From Rhizobium sp. PDO1-076 (GTDB lineage: Bacteria; Pseudomonadota; Alphaproteobacteria; Rhizobiales; Rhizobiaceae), in the NCBI RefSeq assembly GCF_000247475.1, contig NZ_AHZC01000099.1, positions 1 through 54,223 on the forward strand: a stretch of DNA of 54,223 nucleotides, written 5' to 3'. Below are positions 1 through 8,515 of the stretch, in pieces; the stretch's first letter is position 1; the number at the start of each line of letters is the position of its first letter. A program made the position numbers and the translations under genes. Below the pieces are notes generated by a model. It was not told where the DNA came from, did not search any database, and saw nothing but the letters and a program-made list of their open reading frames with translations.

Positions 1-86
1 AGATCGTCTTCGGGTTGAGCATCGCATTTGCGGCCAGTTCCTTCTTCCTGTCGTTCTTTTCCTTCGGCGGCGGAGCACTGGTCTGA
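1..86 (+). CDS. trbC: TrbC, C-terminal end only (conjugal pilin-like protein)
   Basis: Reading from base 3, the window opens inside a coding frame ending in the stop at 84-86. The 27 visible residues are strongly hydrophobic and finish in FGGGALV, which fits the last transmembrane segment and tail of TrbC/VirB2-type pilin subunits. The stop TGA shares its last base with the ATG of the next gene (trbD, 86), so the two are translationally coupled. The identification leans on position: TrbC precedes TrbD and TrbE in trb operons. Most of the gene, including signal peptide and start, lies outside the window. Confidence 0.8.
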   Translation, partial: IVFGLSIAFAASSFFLSFFSFGGGALV

Positions 87-367
87 TGGTCGGCGGTTTT
101 CAGCAGGAAGACGAGGTGCGTGGTTTCTTCGCCACCGTGCATCGGTCGCTCGCCGAGCCGATTCTGCTCGGCGGCGCTCCCCGTGCCGTGGCCATTGCCA
201 ACGGCACGCTTGCTGCTGCCGTCAGCCTCGGCCTTCGCCTCTGGATCGCCGGGCTGGTGATCTGGGCCATCGGCCATTTCGTGGCCGTCTGGGCAGCCAA
301 ACGCGATGCCCAATTCGTCGATGTCGGGCGCAGGCACCTGCGCTATCCGGCGCACATGGGCGTGTGA
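86..367 (+). CDS. trbD: TrbD, inner-membrane component of the mating-pair apparatus
   Basis: 93-residue small membrane protein of the VirB3/TrbD type, which sits in the inner membrane and partners the TrbE ATPase in type IV secretion. The start (RSLAEPILLGGAPR) has the family pattern of a short polar segment with an LxGxPR-like motif before the membrane part. Two hydrophobic stretches follow, around residues 36-50 and 53-68. Its ATG overlaps the trbC stop (TGATG). The stop at 365-367 lies 10 bases before the trbE start. Length is normal for the family. Confidence 0.88.
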   Translation: MVGGFQQEDEVRGFFATVHRSLAEPILLGGAPRAVAIANGTLAAAVSLGLRLWIAGLVIWAIGHFVAVWAAKRDAQFVDVGRRHLRYPAHMGV

Positions 368-377
368 GGGTTTGCAG

Positions 378-2882
378 ATGATGAACCTTGCCGAATACCG
401 CAAACGCTCCTCACAGCTGGCCGACTTCCTGCCATGGGCGGCGCTGGTCGCCCCGGGCGTTGTCCTCAACAAGGACGGCTCGTTCCAGCGCACCGCCCGG
501 TTTCGCGGACCCGATCTCGACAGCGCCACGCCGGCCGAGCTGGTCGGCACCACAGCGCGGCTCAACAACGCGCTGCGTCGCCTCGGCTCCGGCTGGGCGG
601 TCTTCGTCGAAGCTCAGAGAAACCCCGCCACCGACTATCCAGAAAGCCTGTTTCCGGATTCGGCATCTGCGCTTCTCGACATAGAGCGGCGCGAACAATT
701 CGAGGAATCCGGCCTTCTCTACGAGAGCAGCTATTTCCTGAGCTTCGTGTGGCTGCCACCCGCCGAAGAAGCCTCGCGGATCGAGAGCTGGCTTTACGAG
801 GGGCGGGAGAAAGGCGGCGTCGATCCATGGGAACTGCTGAACAGTTTCGTCGACAGAACGGATCGTATCCTCCATCTCGTGGAAGGCTTCGTGCCCGAAG
901 CCGGATGGCTGGATGATGCAGAGACGCTCACCTATCTGCATTCGACCATTTCCACCAAACGCCATCGTGTTCGTGTTCCGGAAACACCTGTCTACCTTGA
1001 CGCGCTGCTGGCCGATCAGCCTTTGGCCGGCGGCCTGGAGCCGAGGCTTGGCGATTTCCATCTGCGGACGCTGACGGTGATCGGGTTTCCGACGGTCACC
1101 TTTCCTGGCATCTTCGACGATCTCAACCGGCTTGCCTTTCCCTATCGGTGGAGCACCCGGGCGATTATGCTCGACAAAACCGACGCGACCCGGCTCGTTG
1201 CGAAGATCAGGCGGCAGTGGTTCGCCAAACGCAAATCCATTGCCGCGATCCTGAAGGAAGTGCTCACCAACGAGCAATCGGTGTTGGTCGATAGCGATGC
1301 CGCCAACAAGGCGGCCGATGCGGATGCAGCTCTGCAGGATCTCGGCTCCGACCAGGTCGGGGAAGCCTATGTCACTGCCACGGTCACCGTCTGGGACACC
1401 GATCCGGCGATTGCCGACGAGAAACTGCGGCTGACGGAAAAAGTCATCCAGTCACGGGATTTCACGGCAATCATCGAAAGCGTCAATGCCATCGAGGCAT
1501 GGCTCGGCAGCATTCCCGGCCAGACCTATGCCAATGTCCGCCAGCCGCCGATCTCGACGCTGAACCTCGCCCACATGATCCCGCTGTCCGCAGTCTGGGC
1601 GGGACCGGCTAAGGACGAACATTTCGACGCGCCGCCGCTGTTTTATGCGCGCACCGAGGGATCGACGCCGTTCCGGTTTTCGCTGCATGTCGGCGATGTC
1701 GGCCACACCATGATCGTCGGTCCGACCGGCGCCGGGAAATCCGTGCTGCTGGCGATGATGGCCCTGCAGTTCCGCCGCTATCTCCGCTCCCAGGTTTTCG
1801 CCTTCGACTTCGGCGGGAGCATACGCGCCGCAACGCTCGCCATGAATGGCGACTGGCAGGATTTGGGCGGTTCACTCTCCGACGATGCATCGCCTATCGA
1901 CACCGTGTCACTCCAGCCGCTTGCCGGGATCCGTGATACGCCGGAACGGGCCTGGGCCGCCGACTGGCTCGTCGATATCCTGATCCGCGAGGGCGTGACC
2001 ATCACGCCTGATATCAAGGAACATCTCTGGACGGCACTGACGTCCCTGGCTTCCGCGCCGATCGGGGAGCGGACCATCACCGGCCTGACGGTGCTGTTGC
2101 AATCATCGGCGCTCAAGCAGGCTTTGCGGCCTTACTGCATCGGTGGCCCATACGGTCGCCTGCTCGATGCAGAAATGGAATGGCTTGGCGACGCACAGGT
2201 GCAGGCGTTCGAGACCGAAGGACTTATCGGCACGGGAGCAGCACCCGCCGTTCTCTCCTACCTGTTCCACCGGATCGAATCCCGCTTCGACGGACGGCCG
2301 AGCCTGCTGATCATCGACGAAGGCTGGCGGGCACTTGATGACGGCGGCTTCGCCCAGAAAATCAAGGAATGGCTGAAGACGCTGCGCAAGAAGAATGTCA
2401 GCGTTGTCTTCTCCTCACAGTCGCTCGCCGACATCGAGGCCTCGCCGATCGCGCCCGCCATCGTCGAAAGCTGCCCGACACGCATCTTCCTCGCCAACGA
2501 GCGGGCTATAGAGCCGCAGATAACCTCTATCTACGAACGATTTGGGCTCAATGCCCGCCAGATCGAGATCATCGCAAGGGCGACCCCGAAACGGGACTAT
2601 TACTGCCAGAGCCGCAGAGGAAATCGGCTGTTCGAACTTGGCCTTGGATCCGTAGCACTGACGCTTTGCGCCGCATCGACCAAGGCCGACCATGCGCTGA
2701 TCGACGCGCTGATCCGCGATGGCGCGCGCCCTTACTTCCTTGAAGCCTGGCTTGAGGCCAGCAGCCTGCGTTGGGCCGCAGATCTTGTTCCCGACCTCAC
2801 CAACGTCATCGATCAGTCGGTCGAAAGGACGAGCGGTCCGGCCTCCATCCCCCTGTCACCCGAAGAGGAGATTGCCCCATGA
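378..2882 (+). CDS. trbE: TrbE, VirB4-family conjugation ATPase
   Basis: 834-residue cytoplasmic/inner-membrane ATPase that powers pilus assembly and DNA transfer in the trb type IV secretion system. It has the N-terminal CagE/TrbE/VirB region and a C-terminal AAA+ domain with Walker A GPTGAGKS and Walker B LLIIDEGW, followed by the family's FSSQSLADI stretch. The frame is open upstream to 306, but the start at 378 (MMNLAEYRKR) gives the usual family N terminus and avoids a long overlap with trbD; an adjacent ATG at 381 is equally possible. The stop overlaps the trbJ ATG (ATGA at 2879-2882). Length is normal and I see no frameshift. Confidence 0.95.
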   Translation: MMNLAEYRKRSSQLADFLPWAALVAPGVVLNKDGSFQRTARFRGPDLDSATPAELVGTTARLNNALRRLGSGWAVFVEAQRNPATDYPESLFPDSASALLDIERREQFEESGLLYESSYFLSFVWLPPAEEASRIESWLYEGREKGGVDPWELLNSFVDRTDRILHLVEGFVPEAGWLDDAETLTYLHSTISTKRHRVRVPETPVYLDALLADQPLAGGLEPRLGDFHLRTLTVIGFPTVTFPGIFDDLNRLAFPYRWSTRAIMLDKTDATRLVAKIRRQWFAKRKSIAAILKEVLTNEQSVLVDSDAANKAADADAALQDLGSDQVGEAYVTATVTVWDTDPAIADEKLRLTEKVIQSRDFTAIIESVNAIEAWLGSIPGQTYANVRQPPISTLNLAHMIPLSAVWAGPAKDEHFDAPPLFYARTEGSTPFRFSLHVGDVGHTMIVGPTGAGKSVLLAMMALQFRRYLRSQVFAFDFGGSIRAATLAMNGDWQDLGGSLSDDASPIDTVSLQPLAGIRDTPERAWAADWLVDILIREGVTITPDIKEHLWTALTSLASAPIGERTITGLTVLLQSSALKQALRPYCIGGPYGRLLDAEMEWLGDAQVQAFETEGLIGTGAAPAVLSYLFHRIESRFDGRPSLLIIDEGWRALDDGGFAQKIKEWLKTLRKKNVSVVFSSQSLADIEASPIAPAIVESCPTRIFLANERAIEPQITSIYERFGLNARQIEIIARATPKRDYYCQSRRGNRLFELGLGSVALTLCAASTKADHALIDALIRDGARPYFLEAWLEASSLRWAADLVPDLTNVIDQSVERTSGPASIPLSPEEEIAP

Positions 2883-3625
2883 AGCATTTATCCCTGGGCG
2901 TTCGCTGGCGCCGTGCCCTTGCAACCAGCGTCCTTGGTGTCACACTGGCGTCCTCACCCGCATCGGCGCTGATCGTCTACGATCCGACGAACTACAGCCA
3001 GAACCTGCTATCGGCTGCCAGGGCGCTGGAGCAGATCCAGAACCAGATCACGTCGCTTCAGAACGAAGCGCAGATGCTGATTAATCAGGCGAAGAACCTC
3101 ACCAGCCTTCCGACCTCGATGCTCTCGCAGATCGAGGGGAATTTTTCCGAGATGAAAGACCTGCTCGGGGAAGCAGACCAGCTTGCCTATGAGGTCCAGA
3201 ATATCGAAGAGCAATTTAACGCCACTTATCGTGATTTCGCGGCTGGCGATCGGTCGGCCTCTCAGCTTGCATCCGCCGCGCAACAGCGCTGGCAGCAATC
3301 GGTATCCGCTTTCGAGCATTCGTTGAAGGCGGGAGCCGTGGCTGTCGACAACATCGAAGGCACGCAGGCGCAGACCAGCGAACTGGTCGATGCCAGCCAG
3401 TCGGCGGTCGGCGTGCTGCAGGCGACCCAGGCCGGCAATCAGCTCATGGCCGTGCAGGCGAAACAGCTCGCTGATCTGACCGCCATGCTGGCTGCACAGG
3501 GCAGGGCCAGTGCGCTGGAACAGGCGAGGGCTGCGGCAGCACAGGAGCAGGCTCGCGCTCAGTTCGGCCGCTTCATGACCGGCTCGGCCTACAGTCCGTC
3601 CAGCGTCCGTATGTTCCACGATTGA
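2879..3625 (+). CDS. trbJ: TrbJ, periplasmic mating-pair formation protein (VirB5-like)
   Basis: 248-residue exported protein. Residues 1-30 form a signal peptide (basic start, hydrophobic core, cleavage near SASA-LIVYD). The mature part begins with the family hallmark VYDPTNYSQNLL and continues with long helical, glutamine-rich segments (ALEQIQNQITSLQNEAQML) typical of TrbJ/VirB5 minor pilus components. The frame is open upstream, but the ATG at 2879, overlapping the trbE stop, places the signal peptide at the N terminus. The stop at 3623-3625 lies just ahead of trbK. Confidence 0.93.
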   Translation: MKHLSLGVRWRRALATSVLGVTLASSPASALIVYDPTNYSQNLLSAARALEQIQNQITSLQNEAQMLINQAKNLTSLPTSMLSQIEGNFSEMKDLLGEADQLAYEVQNIEEQFNATYRDFAAGDRSASQLASAAQQRWQQSVSAFEHSLKAGAVAVDNIEGTQAQTSELVDASQSAVGVLQATQAGNQLMAVQAKQLADLTAMLAAQGRASALEQARAAAAQEQARAQFGRFMTGSAYSPSSVRMFHD

Positions 3626-3639
3626 AGAGGGTGGAGACA

Positions 3640-3927
3640 ATGGACCTGAAGATCGCCGCCCGGATGCTTGCCGTCTTCGCACTTGGTGCAGGGCTGACCG
3701 CCACAATCGTGGCCCTGCAAGAAGAAGACGCAAACGATGCAAAAGGCTCCAGTATCGGGCGTCCGGGCGGCGAGCCCGTCAACACTTGGCTCGCGCGCTG
3801 CCGCGACCTTGGCATGGCCGCGGCCGTTGACGCTGCCTGCCGCAAGGCCTGGGCGGAAAATCGCCGCCGGTTCTTCGCAACCGATCGACCGGTCGCGCCA
3901 AAGACCGGCGAGGTGCCGTCGCCATGA
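3640..3927 (+). CDS. trbK: TrbK-alt type putative entry exclusion protein
   Basis: 95-residue small protein with one N-terminal hydrophobic segment (about residues 4-24: AARMLAVFALGAGLTATIVAL) and a polar tail holding two cysteines in RCRDLGMAAAVDAACRKAW, the pattern of the alternative TrbK family of rhizobial and ICE trb operons. These are thought to block entry of a second copy of the element, but function here is inferred from family and position between trbJ and trbL. The frame extends to 3622 (MKRVET), but the ATG at 3640 gives a better membrane-leader start. The stop overlaps the trbL ATG (ATGA). Confidence 0.85.
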   Translation: MDLKIAARMLAVFALGAGLTATIVALQEEDANDAKGSSIGRPGGEPVNTWLARCRDLGMAAAVDAACRKAWAENRRRFFATDRPVAPKTGEVPSP

Positions 3928-5315
3928 ACAATACCGGCATCATCGACCGTTTTCTCGAGACCTTCACTGCTTATATTGATAGCGGCTTCGGCCTGCTCGG
4001 CGGCGAAGTCGCCTTTCTCACCTCGACCCTGATCGTCATCGATATCGTTCTCGCCGGTCTATTCTGGGCATGGGGCGCGGATGAGGATGTGCTGCAGCGG
4101 CTTGTGAAGAAGACCCTCTATATCGGCTTCTTTGCCTTCATCATCGGCAACTTCAACCGGCTCGCCGGAATCGTCTTCGAAAGCTTTTCCGGGCTCGGAC
4201 TCAAGGCCGGCGGCTCAAGCCTCTCTGCTTCGGAACTGTTGCAGCCCGGCCGCGTCGCGCAGGTGGGCATCGATGCCGGCAATCCCATACTTCAGGCCGC
4301 CGGCGAGTTGATGGGCTACATCGCCTTCTTCGAGAATTTCGTGCAGATCTTCGTGCTGATGGTCGCCTGGGTCATCGTTCTCGTCGCCTTTTTCATCCTC
4401 GCCATTCAGATCTTTGTCACGCTGATCGAGTTCAAGCTGACGACGCTCGCAGGCTTCGTCCTGATCCCCTTCGCACTGTTCAATAAAACCTCCTTCCTTG
4501 CCGAAAAGGTGCTTGGAAACATCGTCGCCTCCGGCGTCAAGATACTGGTGCTGGCCGTGATCGTCGGCATCGGCTCCGGATTGTTCGACGAGTTCACGTC
4601 CGGCTTTTCCCAACAGCCGACCATCACCGAGGCGCTGTCGCTGGTACTCGGCGCTCTTTCGCTGATGGGCCTGTCAATCTTCGGTCCCGGTATCGCCTCG
4701 GGCCTGGTGTCCGGCGCTCCGCAACTCGGCGCCGGTGCCGCCGTCGGAACCGGTCTTGCCGCGGCCGGTCTCGGGGCCGCCGGCTATATGGGTGCCAGGG
4801 CTGGACTGGGAGCTGCAACAAGTGTTTTCGGCGGGGCGGCGAGGGGTGGGGCAACTCTCGTGGGCGGTGCCAGGACCGCCTACGGTCTTGGTGACGCAAC
4901 CGTGGGATCAACAGGGACTGGCGGTGGAGCTGCCGGTTTTGCCAGTGTCGCAAAAGCAGCCGCAGGTCTCGCCATGTACAAGGGCAGGGCCATGGTCTCC
5001 GGCGCATCCCAATCCATGAGCTCCAGCTATCGCTCCGGACAGGCCGGCGCATGGAAGGCGACAGGTGGCAAGAACGAGGTCGGCGTCGGCATGTCAGATG
5101 CCGCCAACGATCCCTCCTTTGCCGGTTCGTGGTCTCCAAGTCGCGCTGATGTGTCCGGCTCCGACGTTTCGCTCTCGACGCCGCCCGATTGGGCGCAGCG
5201 CATGAAGCGGAGCAGCACCGTCAGTCACGGTGTCAGCACGGCTGCCCATACGGTCCGCTCCGCCGATCACAGCGGCGGCTCCATGTCCGTCTCTCTCAAT
5301 CAGGATGACCGTTGA
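3924..5315 (+). CDS. trbL: TrbL, polytopic conjugal transfer membrane protein (VirB6-like)
   Basis: 463-residue inner-membrane channel component. About six hydrophobic segments lie in the first 260 residues (roughly 28-50, 64-84, 133-163, 170-190, 200-225, 232-255). A Gly/Ala/Ser-rich, low-complexity cytoplasmic tail from about residue 265 ends in a charged C terminus. This layout is typical of P-type TrbL. The start is coupled to trbK (ATGA) and the stop overlaps the trbF ATG (TGATG at 5313-5317). Length is in the normal range for the rhizobial form. Confidence 0.93.
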   Translation: MNNTGIIDRFLETFTAYIDSGFGLLGGEVAFLTSTLIVIDIVLAGLFWAWGADEDVLQRLVKKTLYIGFFAFIIGNFNRLAGIVFESFSGLGLKAGGSSLSASELLQPGRVAQVGIDAGNPILQAAGELMGYIAFFENFVQIFVLMVAWVIVLVAFFILAIQIFVTLIEFKLTTLAGFVLIPFALFNKTSFLAEKVLGNIVASGVKILVLAVIVGIGSGLFDEFTSGFSQQPTITEALSLVLGALSLMGLSIFGPGIASGLVSGAPQLGAGAAVGTGLAAAGLGAAGYMGARAGLGAATSVFGGAARGGATLVGGARTAYGLGDATVGSTGTGGGAAGFASVAKAAAGLAMYKGRAMVSGASQSMSSSYRSGQAGAWKATGGKNEVGVGMSDAANDPSFAGSWSPSRADVSGSDVSLSTPPDWAQRMKRSSTVSHGVSTAAHTVRSADHSGGSMSVSLNQDDR

Positions 5316-6004
5316 TGACCATTTTTAGGCGACCTTCCGTGCGCTACGCACGCACCCCGGAACCCGAAACCCCCTACCAGAAGGCAGCGCAGGTCTGGGA
5401 CGAGCGCATAGGCTCCGCTCGCGTGCAGGCGAAAAACTGGCGGGTGATGGCCTTCAGTTCTCTGTTTCTGGCTGGCGGTTTTGCGTCCGCCCTGGTCTGG
5501 CAGTCGACACGTGGGACCGTGGTGCCATGGGTGGTGCAGGTCAATAAGTTCGGGGAGGCGCAGGCCGTTGCCTCGGCGGTGACCGACTATCGGCCGACTG
5601 ATCCGCAGATTGCTTGGCATCTCGCCCGTTTCATCGAGCAGGTTCGCAGTATTCCGGCCGATCCCGTGATCGTGCGGCAGAACTGGCTTCGCGCCTACGA
5701 ATACACCACCGATCGCGGGGCGATTGCGCTGAACGATTATGCGCGTGCCAACGATCCGTTCACGAAGGTCGGCAAGAACCAGATCGCCGTTGAGATCTCC
5801 AGCGTCATCCGGGCATCACCAGACAGTTTCCGCATCGCCTGGACCGAACGGCAGTTCGAGAATGGCCAGCTTTCGGCCACCGAACGCTGGACTGCCATCC
5901 TGACCGTCGTGATCCAGACACCGCGCACCGCTGAAAAGCTGCGCGCCAATCCACTCGGTGTCTATGTCAACGCAATCAACTGGTCGAAGGAGCTTTCGCA
6001 ATGA
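5315..6004 (+). CDS. trbF: TrbF, VirB8-like conjugal transfer protein
   Basis: 229-residue bitopic inner-membrane protein. After a short cytoplasmic N terminus (TPYQKAAQVWDERIGS, the family's typical stretch) there is one transmembrane helix at about residues 40-60, then a periplasmic VirB8-like domain with the TERWTAILTVVIQTP beta-rich region. VirB8 proteins form the scaffold of the type IV secretion core. The frame could begin at a TTG at 5312; I prefer the ATG at 5315, which overlaps the trbL stop. The stop overlaps the trbG start (ATGA). Confidence 0.93.
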   Translation: MTIFRRPSVRYARTPEPETPYQKAAQVWDERIGSARVQAKNWRVMAFSSLFLAGGFASALVWQSTRGTVVPWVVQVNKFGEAQAVASAVTDYRPTDPQIAWHLARFIEQVRSIPADPVIVRQNWLRAYEYTTDRGAIALNDYARANDPFTKVGKNQIAVEISSVIRASPDSFRIAWTERQFENGQLSATERWTAILTVVIQTPRTAEKLRANPLGVYVNAINWSKELSQ

Positions 6005-7041
6005 AGGAGGTATGCAGGAAAAGTGCATCACTGCTGCTGGCAACGCTACTATCCGCCTCGGCACTTGCCGGCTGTGCGAAAAAATACATCCCGCCGGAGA
6101 TCGACTACGACGATGCGGCGCCCGCCGTGCTGACTGCCGATCCGGTCGGTCCGGTGAAGGTGGTCGAACTGCCGAAGCCCCTGCCGCTGCCCGGCCAGTT
6201 GAAGCCAATCAATGGGGAGAAGGCTAAGACGGAGGCTGTCGATCCGAAGACTCGGATCTCGCTGGCTAACGAAGCTGCCCGCATCCAGCCGGTTCGTGAT
6301 GGCTTTATCAACGCCGTGCAGGTCTATCCCTTTTCGGCTGGCGCGCTCTACCAGGTTTATGCGGCGCCGGGACAGGTGACGGATATCGCCCTTCAGCCCG
6401 GCGAGCAACTGGTCGGCTCCGGTCCGGTGGCGGCCGGTGACACCGTGCGCTGGATCATCGGCGATACTGAAAGCGGTACGGCAGCTTCAAAGCAAGTACA
6501 TATCCTGGTGAAGCCGACGCGCCCCGATCTTCAGACCAATCTGGTCATCAATACCGACCGGCGGACCTACCATCTGGAACTGCGGTCCACCCCTTCGACC
6601 TACATGGCATCGGTCTCATGGCAATATCCGCAGGACCAGTTGATCGCACTGCGACGGCAGAATGTGAGGGCGGCAGAGACACAAGCCGTTGCCACCGGCA
6701 TCGACATCTCGAAGCTGAACTTCCGGTACCGCATCGAAGGCGATCCAGCACCCTGGCGGCCGATGCGTGCCTTTGACGATGGCGCAAAAGTCTACATCGA
6801 ATTTCCCTCCGGCATCGGGCAGGGCGAAATGCCGCCGCTGTTCGTCATCGGACCCTCCGGCAATTCCGAGCTGGTCAACTACCGCGCCCGTCAGAACTAT
6901 TATGTCGTCGATCGGCTGTTTGCTGCGGCCGAATTGCGGCTTGGCGACGGGGACAGCGCAAAGCGTGTTCGGATCGTCCGCACCGATGGTCGAACAGTGG
7001 CGAAGCGGACCACACTGTTCTCCTCGGAGCGCAGCCGATGA
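6001..7041 (+). CDS. trbG: TrbG, VirB9-like outer-membrane-complex lipoprotein
   Basis: 346-residue exported protein. The first 24 residues form a lipoprotein signal peptide ending in LAGC, so a lipid-modified Cys24 is likely. A proline-rich linker follows, then the VirB9/CagX-type domain with beta strands of the ALYQVYAAPGQVTDIALQPG kind and a C-terminal half ending near YVVDRLFAAAELRLGD. VirB9 proteins make the outer-membrane ring with VirB7 and VirB10. There is no separate trbH lipoprotein between trbG and trbI; TrbG itself carries the lipobox. It overlaps both neighbours by 4 bases. Confidence 0.93.
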   Translation: MKEVCRKSASLLLATLLSASALAGCAKKYIPPEIDYDDAAPAVLTADPVGPVKVVELPKPLPLPGQLKPINGEKAKTEAVDPKTRISLANEAARIQPVRDGFINAVQVYPFSAGALYQVYAAPGQVTDIALQPGEQLVGSGPVAAGDTVRWIIGDTESGTAASKQVHILVKPTRPDLQTNLVINTDRRTYHLELRSTPSTYMASVSWQYPQDQLIALRRQNVRAAETQAVATGIDISKLNFRYRIEGDPAPWRPMRAFDDGAKVYIEFPSGIGQGEMPPLFVIGPSGNSELVNYRARQNYYVVDRLFAAAELRLGDGDSAKRVRIVRTDGRTVAKRTTLFSSERSR

Positions 7042-8258
7042 CGGGGTCTGCAAACTCATCGGATATGGGCCTCAAGGCTGAACTGCGCTTGCGGCCCGAA
7101 CCACAGCGCGTCACGCGCCTGTCACGCAAGGTGCTGATCGGTCTTGGCGGCGTGGCCAGTATCGCCATTGCGGCGGCGCTGTTCTGGGCGCTCGATACGA
7201 ACCGGCGCGGCAACCAGACAGCGACGGAACTCTACAACACCGACAACACGACGCCGGCCGATGGCCTGGCCAGCCTGCCGAGAGACTACACCAACATTCC
7301 GAAACTGGGCCCGGCGCTACCGGGGGACCTCGGCCGGCCGATCCTGCGAGCGCAGGAGGCAGGAAAGCCTATCGTAACACCCAGCGTCCAGACGCCGCGT
7401 GTCGGTCCAGAAGAACAACGCCGTCTTGCCGAGATCGAAGCTGCCCGCCTAGCAAAGCTGTTCACCGACAGTCGTGGGGAGCGAGCGATGGGAGGCCAGA
7501 CAATCGCATCGGCAAGTGCACCCACGACTGCCGTCGATCCCGCCACCGGCATGCCCATTGTGTCCGAGACGCCGCCGCTGGACGGCGGGTCCGCGCAGAA
7601 CATGCAGGACCGCAAGCTCGCCTTTCTCAACGGCGAGACTGACCGGCGCACCGTCAGTGGCGACCGGGTGCAGGAGAAGGTGTCTCCCTATGTCGTGCAG
7701 GCGGGTACAGTCATTCCGGCGGCCCTGATTACCGGCATCAAATCCGATCTGCCTGGCCAGATCACGGCGCAGGTGACTGAGCATGTCTACGACAGCCCGA
7801 CTGGCTCGCATCTGCTCATTCCACAAGGCGCGCGTCTGATCGGCCAGTACGACAGCCAGGTTGCCTTTGGGCAGTCACGCGTGCTGCTGGTCTGGAACAG
7901 ACTCATCATGCCGGACGGCTCATCCATCGTGCTGGAGCGTCTGCAAGGTGCGGATACGCAAGGGTTCTCCGGGCTCGAGGATGAAGTCGATCATCATTGG
8001 GGGCAACTCTTGAAGGCCGCAGCACTTTCGACACTGCTTGGGATCGGCACGGAATTATCTTCCGACGACGAAAGCGACATTGCCCGCGCCATTCGAGAGA
8101 GCGCTCAGGACAGCGCCTCCGACATCGGCCAGCAGATCGTTCGTCGCCAGCTCAACGTTCAGCCAACGCTGACGATCCGGCCGGGTTATCCGGTTCGCGT
8201 TATCGTCAACCGCGACCTGGTCATGAAGCTCTATGGAGCGGCGAGGGATCCGACATGA
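7038..8258 (+). CDS. trbI: TrbI, VirB10-like core-complex protein
   Basis: 406-residue protein bridging inner and outer membranes in the conjugation channel. It has one N-terminal transmembrane helix at about residues 34-54 and a proline-rich periplasmic linker. A C-terminal TrbI domain follows with the hallmarks VQAGTVIPAALITGIKSDLP and HLLIPQGARLIGQYD and a late VNRDLVM segment. The ATG overlaps the trbG stop and the TGA overlaps the next ATG (8255). It is the last recognisable trb gene in the window. Confidence 0.95.
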   Translation: MTGSANSSDMGLKAELRLRPEPQRVTRLSRKVLIGLGGVASIAIAAALFWALDTNRRGNQTATELYNTDNTTPADGLASLPRDYTNIPKLGPALPGDLGRPILRAQEAGKPIVTPSVQTPRVGPEEQRRLAEIEAARLAKLFTDSRGERAMGGQTIASASAPTTAVDPATGMPIVSETPPLDGGSAQNMQDRKLAFLNGETDRRTVSGDRVQEKVSPYVVQAGTVIPAALITGIKSDLPGQITAQVTEHVYDSPTGSHLLIPQGARLIGQYDSQVAFGQSRVLLVWNRLIMPDGSSIVLERLQGADTQGFSGLEDEVDHHWGQLLKAAALSTLLGIGTELSSDDESDIARAIRESAQDSASDIGQQIVRRQLNVQPTLTIRPGYPVRVIVNRDLVMKLYGAARDPT

Positions 8259-8458
8259 CCAAATTTAAGCGGTCTACAATGCTCTCCCGCGTATGCCACC
8301 AGGAGCTTCTTGCGCTTGTGCACCGTGTCGAGCTCGCCGGAGGCAAACCGGCGTTGGAAATGGTGCGCCCACAAGAGGGCAAGGATTGTCGAGATCGCAC
8401 TTCTTTCATCTCGATTCTGTGCCGGTGGCTCCGATTCATTCAAAGCGTTCAACCGTGA
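8255..8458 (+). pseudogene. Possible damaged DUF2274 gene after trbI
   Basis: A 67-codon frame starts at an ATG overlapping the trbI stop. In many trb operons this exact place holds a small DUF2274 protein beginning MTKLKLG. Here the start MTKFK fits, and a stretch around HQELLALVHRVELAGGKP loosely resembles the HRDLVAYAE-ALARETGQP core of that family. The intervening strand region is missing and the C terminus is unrelated. I read it as a truncated or recombined remnant marking the edge of the conjugation module. It could instead be a divergent real gene; the resemblance is weak. Confidence 0.35.
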
Positions 8459-8515
8459 CGTTGCACGCTCAGGTTCGTACCATTCGGTGGTATTGACAGG
8501 ATGGGTGACTATTTC

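Noticed and set aside
411..1277. Long open frame on the minus strand inside trbE
   Set aside because: Shadow of a high-GC gene. trbE has all family motifs on the plus strand, and the minus frame shows no recognisable domain.
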